From Phytophthora sp. 'mugwort' (Eukaryota; Oomycota; Peronosporomycetes; Peronosporales; Peronosporaceae): a stretch of 40,347 nt of DNA. The stretch is from contig JAUCEF010000056.1 of the NCBI GenBank assembly GCA_033558025.1, forward strand, positions 1 to 40,347, given 5' to 3'. A program made the position numbers and the translations under genes. Shown one piece after another: positions 36,304 through 40,347 of this stretch; positions within the stretch are counted from its first letter, which is position 1, and each line of letters opens with the position of its first letter. The notes under the pieces are model-generated. The model worked only from the letters and a program-made list of their open reading frames with translations, searched no databases and was not told the DNA's origin.

Positions 36304-38310
36304 ATGATTAATATATATATTAACAATATCGAATTAAAAGTTAATAAAAATTTAACAGTTTTACAAGCATGTAATAATTTTAAAATTCAAATCCCTAAAT
36401 TCTGTTTTCAAGAGAATTTACAAATTGCCGGTAATTGTCGTATGTGTTTAGTTGAAATCGAAAATTCCCCTAAACCTGTAGCTTCATGTGCAATGCCTTT
36501 AATACCAAATATGAAAATATTTACTAATACTCCTTTAGTACAAAAAGCACGTGAAAGTGTATTAGAATTTCTTTTAATAAATCATCCATTAGATTGTCCT
36601 ATTTGTGATCAAGCGTCAGAATGTGATTTACAAGATCAAACAATGATTTTTGGATCGGATCGTAGTCGTTTTTTTTTTAAAAAACGTGGCGTTGAAGATA
36701 AATATTGTGGTCCTTTTATTAAAACAATTATGACAAGATGTATTCATTGTACACGTTGTGTACGTTTTGCTAATGAAATTTGTGGAATTGACGGTTTAGG
36801 TACAACAGGTCGTGGTAATAAAACTGAAATTAATTTTTATTCTTCAAATATTTTTAAATCCGAATTTTCTGGTAATTTAGTAGATTTATGTCCTGTTGGT
36901 GCATTAACTTCTAAACCCTATACTTTTAAAGCACGTTCTTGGGAATTAAAAAAAAAAGAGGGTATTGCTATTTTAGATAGTATTGGTTCAAATATTAAAA
37001 TTGATATTTTTAATAATGAAATTATACGTATTTTACCTAAAACTAATTTTAATATTAATAAAGAATGGATATCAGATAAAACAAGATATTTTTTTGATAG
37101 TTTAAAATATCAACGATTAAAATATCCATTATTAAAAGATAATCAAAACAATTTTCATAGGATTTCTTGGTTAGATGCTCTAAATATTATTAATAAAAAA
37201 TTGATAATTACAGATAGTTTTAATGCTAAAAGTATTATTGGTGATTTAACTGATTTAGAATCTCTTTTTTTATTAAAAAAAAATTTAAATAAATTAGGAA
37301 TTTCAAATGTAAATTATGAACAATTTTTAAAAAATCGACAAATTAAGATAAATTCTGATTTAGCTTCAAATTTTTTATTTAATAATACTTTAAAATCTAT
37401 TGAAGAATCTGATGTTTGTTTAATAATTGGTAGTGATATTCGTCAAGAAGGTTCTATTTTAAATATTCATTTAATTAATCGTTTAAAAAAAGGAAATTTT
37501 AAAATAGCATATATCGGTAATAAAATTAATTTTACTTATCCAGTAAAACATTTAGGATTAACTTTTAAAACTTTAATAAATATTATTTTAGGAAAACATG
37601 TATTTTGTAAACAATTAAAAAAAGCAAAAAAACCTTTAATTATTATAGGTAGTAATATTTTAAATCAAAAAAATGGTTTTTTTTTATTATCAAAATTAAA
37701 AAATTTATCATTTATTAACCATAATATTAATTTCTTTAATTTTCAAACTTCTTTAATTAATTTTTTTGAAATTACTTTTCCAAAATCATTAAATATGTTA
37801 AATAATTCAAAATTATATTATTTATTTAATACAAATTTACAAAATAAATTAAAAATAACTAAAAATAGTTTTGTTATTTATCAAGGACATCATTTTACTA
37901 AAGATGCTCAAAATTCAAATCTAATTTTACCTGGATTAACTTTTTTAGAAAAAAATGGAATGTATATTAATTTAGAAGGTTTTATTCAAAAAAATGAACA
38001 AATTTTAAATGTAAATATAGAACAACGTAAAGATTCTATAATTTATAGAAATCTTTATAAATTTTTATTAAATAAAAATCAATCTAAATCAGAAGCTTTT
38101 TTAAAAATTAAAGATATTTTACCTTATTTATTAAAAAAAAAAATAAAAATTATTTATAATTTTAGTTTTAATAAAAAATTTTTAAAAATTAATATTAATT
38201 TTTTAGATTCATTAATTAAAAATAATTATTATACAAATATATTAGAACAATATTCAAAAATATTGATTAATTCTAATAAAATTTTCAAAAATCAATCAAA
38301 ATTATTATGA
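36304..38310 (+). CDS. nad11: NADH dehydrogenase subunit 11 (75-kDa subunit)
   Basis: Iron-sulfur electron-transfer subunit of complex I, 668 codons. The N-terminal domain has the [2Fe-2S] ligands Cys34, Cys45, Cys48 and Cys62, the N5 cluster ligands His94, Cys98, Cys101 and Cys107, and the N4 ligands Cys146, Cys149, Cys152 and Cys196. A diverged molybdopterin-fold domain follows to the end, so both domains are kept, as in oomycetes; brown algae keep only the first. The TGA stop overlaps the nad1 start (ATGA). Codons from 146 on lie in the inverted repeat. Confidence 0.97.
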   Translation: MINIYINNIELKVNKNLTVLQACNNFKIQIPKFCFQENLQIAGNCRMCLVEIENSPKPVASCAMPLIPNMKIFTNTPLVQKARESVLEFLLINHPLDCPICDQASECDLQDQTMIFGSDRSRFFFKKRGVEDKYCGPFIKTIMTRCIHCTRCVRFANEICGIDGLGTTGRGNKTEINFYSSNIFKSEFSGNLVDLCPVGALTSKPYTFKARSWELKKKEGIAILDSIGSNIKIDIFNNEIIRILPKTNFNINKEWISDKTRYFFDSLKYQRLKYPLLKDNQNNFHRISWLDALNIINKKLIITDSFNAKSIIGDLTDLESLFLLKKNLNKLGISNVNYEQFLKNRQIKINSDLASNFLFNNTLKSIEESDVCLIIGSDIRQEGSILNIHLINRLKKGNFKIAYIGNKINFTYPVKHLGLTFKTLINIILGKHVFCKQLKKAKKPLIIIGSNILNQKNGFFLLSKLKNLSFINHNINFFNFQTSLINFFEITFPKSLNMLNNSKLYYLFNTNLQNKLKITKNSFVIYQGHHFTKDAQNSNLILPGLTFLEKNGMYINLEGFIQKNEQILNVNIEQRKDSIIYRNLYKFLLNKNQSKSEAFLKIKDILPYLLKKKIKIIYNFSFNKKFLKININFLDSLIKNNYYTNILEQYSKILINSNKIFKNQSKLL

Positions 38311-39287
38311 TATACACAATTTTAAAATTTTTAATTTTCATATTACCTTTATTAATTGCTGTGGCTTATTTTACTTTAGTTGAACGTAAAATATTAGCTT
38401 CTATTCAAAGAAGAAGAGGACCTAATGTTGTAGGTACTTTTGGATTATTACAACCATTAGCTGATGGTCTTAAATTATTCGTAAAAGAAACAATTTTACC
38501 AAGTAATGCTGATGTAATTTTATTTATATTTGCACCTATTTTAGCTTTTTTTTTAAGTCTATTAAGTTGGACAATAATACCTTTAGGTTTTGGTATGTTT
38601 TTTACTGAATTAAATATTGGTATTTTATATTTAATAGCAATTTCATCTTTAGGTGTATACGGTGTTATTATAGGTGGTTGGTCAAGTAATTCTAAATATT
38701 CGTTTTTAGGGGCTTTAAGATCAACAGCACAAATGATTTCATATGAATTAACTATTGGGTTTTCAATTCTTTCAGTAATTGTTTGTGCAAAATCTTTAAA
38801 TTTAATTTCTATTATTTGGGCACAAAAAACGGTATGGTATTGTTTTCCTCTTTTTCCTATTTTTATAATTTTTTTTATATCTTGTTTAGCAGAAACAAAT
38901 CGACATCCCTTTGATTTACCTGAAGCTGAAGCTGAATTAGTTTCAGGTTATAATGTAGAATATTCTGCAATGGGTTTTGCATTATTTTTTTTAGGTGAAT
39001 ATGCTAATATGTTATTAATGAGTAGTTTAACTACGATTTTATTTTTAGGTGGTTGGTTAGCACCTTTCCCTTTTAGTATAAATTGTATTAATTTTTTACC
39101 CGGATCTTTTTGGTTTAGTATTAAAATTTGTTTTTTTGTTGTTTTATTTGTAGTTGCTCGAGCTATTTTACCTCGATATCGTTATGACCAATTAATGCGT
39201 TTAGGTTGGAAAGTATTTCTACCTTTTTCATTATCCTGGTTTTTATATACTGCAAGTATTTTAATAAGTTTTAATTGGTTAATTTAA
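38307..39287 (+). CDS. nad1: NADH dehydrogenase subunit 1
   Basis: Membrane subunit of complex I at the quinone entry, 326 codons. [86 protein letters not shown] and [25 protein letters not shown] are all conserved. It starts inside the nad11 stop (ATGA overlap) and ends 2 bases before nad4L, so the three genes form one unit. Confidence 0.98.
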   Translation: MIYTILKFLIFILPLLIAVAYFTLVERKILASIQRRRGPNVVGTFGLLQPLADGLKLFVKETILPSNADVILFIFAPILAFFLSLLSWTIIPLGFGMFFTELNIGILYLIAISSLGVYGVIIGGWSSNSKYSFLGALRSTAQMISYELTIGFSILSVIVCAKSLNLISIIWAQKTVWYCFPLFPIFIIFFISCLAETNRHPFDLPEAEAELVSGYNVEYSAMGFALFFLGEYANMLLMSSLTTILFLGGWLAPFPFSINCINFLPGSFWFSIKICFFVVLFVVARAILPRYRYDQLMRLGWKVFLPFSLSWFLYTASILISFNWLI

Positions 39288-39289
39288 TT

Positions 39290-39592
39290 ATGAATATTTT
39301 AAATCATTTTATTTTTACTTTTTTTTTATTCTGTCTTGGATTATTTGGTATAATTTTAAATAGACAGAATATTATTATTATTTTAATGTCTATTGAATTA
39401 TTATTATTATCAATTAATTTAAATTTTATTTATTTTGCAGTTTTAATTGATGATATAATAGGACAAGTTTTTTCTTTATTAATTTTAACAGTAGCTGCAG
39501 CAGAATCAGCTATTGGATTAGCTATTATGATTATTTTCTTTAAATTATATGGAGATATTTCAATTTATAAAATAAATTTATTATCATTATAA
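39290..39592 (+). CDS. nad4L: NADH dehydrogenase subunit 4L
   Basis: Small three-helix membrane subunit of complex I, 100 codons. The antiporter-neighbour motif [47 protein letters not shown] is classic, with both buried Glu. Start at 39290 chosen; an upstream in-frame ATG lies inside nad1. Its last 59 bases form the first unit of a 67-bp tandem array. Confidence 0.97.
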   Translation: MNILNHFIFTFFLFCLGLFGIILNRQNIIIILMSIELLLLSINLNFIYFAVLIDDIIGQVFSLLILTVAAAESAIGLAIMIIFFKLYGDISIYKINLLSL

Positions 39593-39784
39593 TAAATTTA
39601 TTTTCTTTAAATTATATGGAGATATTTCAATTTATAAAATAAATTTATTATCATTATAATAAATTTATTTTCTTTAAATTATATGGAGATATTTCAATTT
39701 ATAAAATAAATTTATTATCATTATAATAAATTTATTTTCTTTAAATTATATGGAGATATTTCAATTTATAAAATAAATTTATTA
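39534..39784 (+). repeat. 67-bp tandem repeat derived from the nad4L 3' end
   Basis: Units begin at 39534, 39601, 39668 and 39735; each contains the last 59 bases of nad4L plus 8 more (TAAATTTA at the junction). The fourth is cut after about 50 bases where the sequence folds back. Intact nad4L ends in unit 1; units 2-4 are extra copies after its stop. Confidence 0.97.
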
Positions 39785-39843
39785 TAATGATAATAAATTT
39801 ATTTTATAAATTGAAATATCTCCATATAATTTAAAGAAAATAA
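39732..39843. repeat. Fold-back hairpin, about 53-bp stem, 6-base loop
   Basis: 39732-39784 is exactly reverse-complemented at 39791-39843 with only TAATGA between them. It marks the turning point between the two inverted arms. It may be a real small single-copy junction or terminal hairpin, or a library fold-back artefact. Confidence 0.9.
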
Positions 39844-40086
39844 TCATAATAGCTAATCCAATAGCTGATTCTGCTGCAGCTACTGTTAAAATTAATAAAG
39901 AAAAAACTTGTCCTATTATATCATCAATTAAAACTGCAAAATAAATAAAATTTAAATTAATTGATAATAATAATAATTCAATAGACATTAAAATAATAAT
40001 AATATTCTGTCTATTTAAAAATTATACCAAATAATCCAAGACAGAATAAAAAAAAAAGTAAAAATAAAATGATTTAAAATATTCAT
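39782..40086 (-). pseudogene. nad4L: Second, inverted nad4L copy with frame breaks
   Basis: Reverse-complement copy of 39290-39592 with two extra bases: a 5-A run instead of 4 near 40017-40021 and a 10-A run instead of 9 near 40048-40057. The last 68 codons are open and identical; the start part is out of frame. Since both changes are +1 in homopolymers, a read error is the simpler reading. Confidence 0.85.
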
Positions 40087-40088
40087 AA

Positions 40089-40347
40089 TTAAATTAACCA
40101 ATTAAAACTTATTAAAATACTTGCAGTATATAAAAAACCAGGATAATGAAAAAAGGTAGAAATACTTTCCAACCTAAACGCATTAATTGGTCATAACGAT
40201 ATCGAGGTAAAATAGCTCGAGCAACTACAAATAAAAACAACAAAAAAACAAATTTTAATACTAAACCAAAAAGATCCGGGTAAAAAAATTAATACAATTT
40301 ATACTAAAAGGGAAAGGTGCTAACCAACCACCTAAAAAATAAAATCG
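40089..40347 (-). pseudogene. nad1: Second, inverted nad1 copy, partial and frame-broken
   Basis: Reverse-complement copy of about 39034-39287 (the C-terminal part of nad1), cut by the window end. It differs by five single-base expansions in A runs (near 40131, 40149, 40233, 40271 and 40334), each breaking the frame. No other differences seen. Confidence 0.85.

Larger units (their letters stand above)
36739..39592. repeat. Inverted repeat arm A (inferred extent)
   Basis: The two ends of this stretch have reverse-complement partners in the window: 36739-37088 with 1-350 (no net length change), and 39034-39592 with 39782-40347. The middle (37089-39033) has no partner here; if the molecule is circular the partner lies in about 1.9 kb outside the window. 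It covers most of nad11, all of nad1 and nad4L. Confidence 0.8.

Overview
This window is a mitochondrial genome, or most of one, from a stramenopile-type protist. By eye it is about 80 % A+T. It carries respiratory-chain genes (nad1-7, nad4L, nad9, nad11, cob, cox1-3, atp1, atp6, atp8, atp9), both rRNAs, at least 16 firm ribosomal protein genes, tatC and 25 tRNA genes. Three traits point to stramenopiles, most like oomycetes and relatives: mtDNA-encoded nad11 of full length (668 codons) next to nad1, the ribosomal set rps2-4,7,8,10-14,19 with rpl2,5,6,14,16, and the lack of a tRNA-Thr gene. The standard code fits: tryptophan is TGG with a CCA tRNA, and nad11 ends in TGA. I cannot name the species.

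Layout. 1-8035 (minus): end of an inverted nad11 copy, cob, nad9, atp9, nad3, atp6, cox3, rps12-rps7, a tRNA cluster, rps10, nad2. 8152-16127 (plus): nad7, an rpl10-like ORF, nad4, atp1, nad5, nad6. 16539-34036 (minus): orf137, cox1, a 32-codon tatA-like ORF, cox2, rns, a likely control region, orf186, rpl5-rpl14, tRNAs, rnl, the split rps4, rps2-rpl6-rps8-rps14, atp8, orf222, rpl16-rps3-rps19-rpl2. 34065-35294 (plus): rps13, rps11, an rpl31-like gene; then tatC (minus). 36048-39592 (plus): two tRNA-Leu, nad11, nad1, nad4L. 39593-40347: tandem repeats, a fold-back, and inverted copies of nad4L and nad1.

The two ends tell one story. Bases 1-350 are the reverse complement of 36739-37088 (inside nad11), and 39782-40347 is the reverse complement of 39034-39592 (nad1-nad4L). 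This fits a circle with an inverted repeat of about 2.9 kb, with about 1.9 kb of the second arm missing from this window (circle near 42.3 kb), or a linear molecule with such arms. The right-end arm differs from its partner by seven +1 homopolymer changes, so it looks unpolished. Single-base frame breaks also interrupt cob, cox3, rps12 and rpl5; three lie in A/T runs of 8-9.

Most worth a second look: rps4, whose S4 domain and C-terminal tail are separated by 24 copies of an 18-bp in-frame repeat and a frame change; the tatA-like ORF between cox1 and cox2; possible rpl10, rpl31 and S1-like genes; two unrecognised membrane-protein ORFs; the fold-back with 67-bp repeats; and the repeat-rich region upstream of rns.
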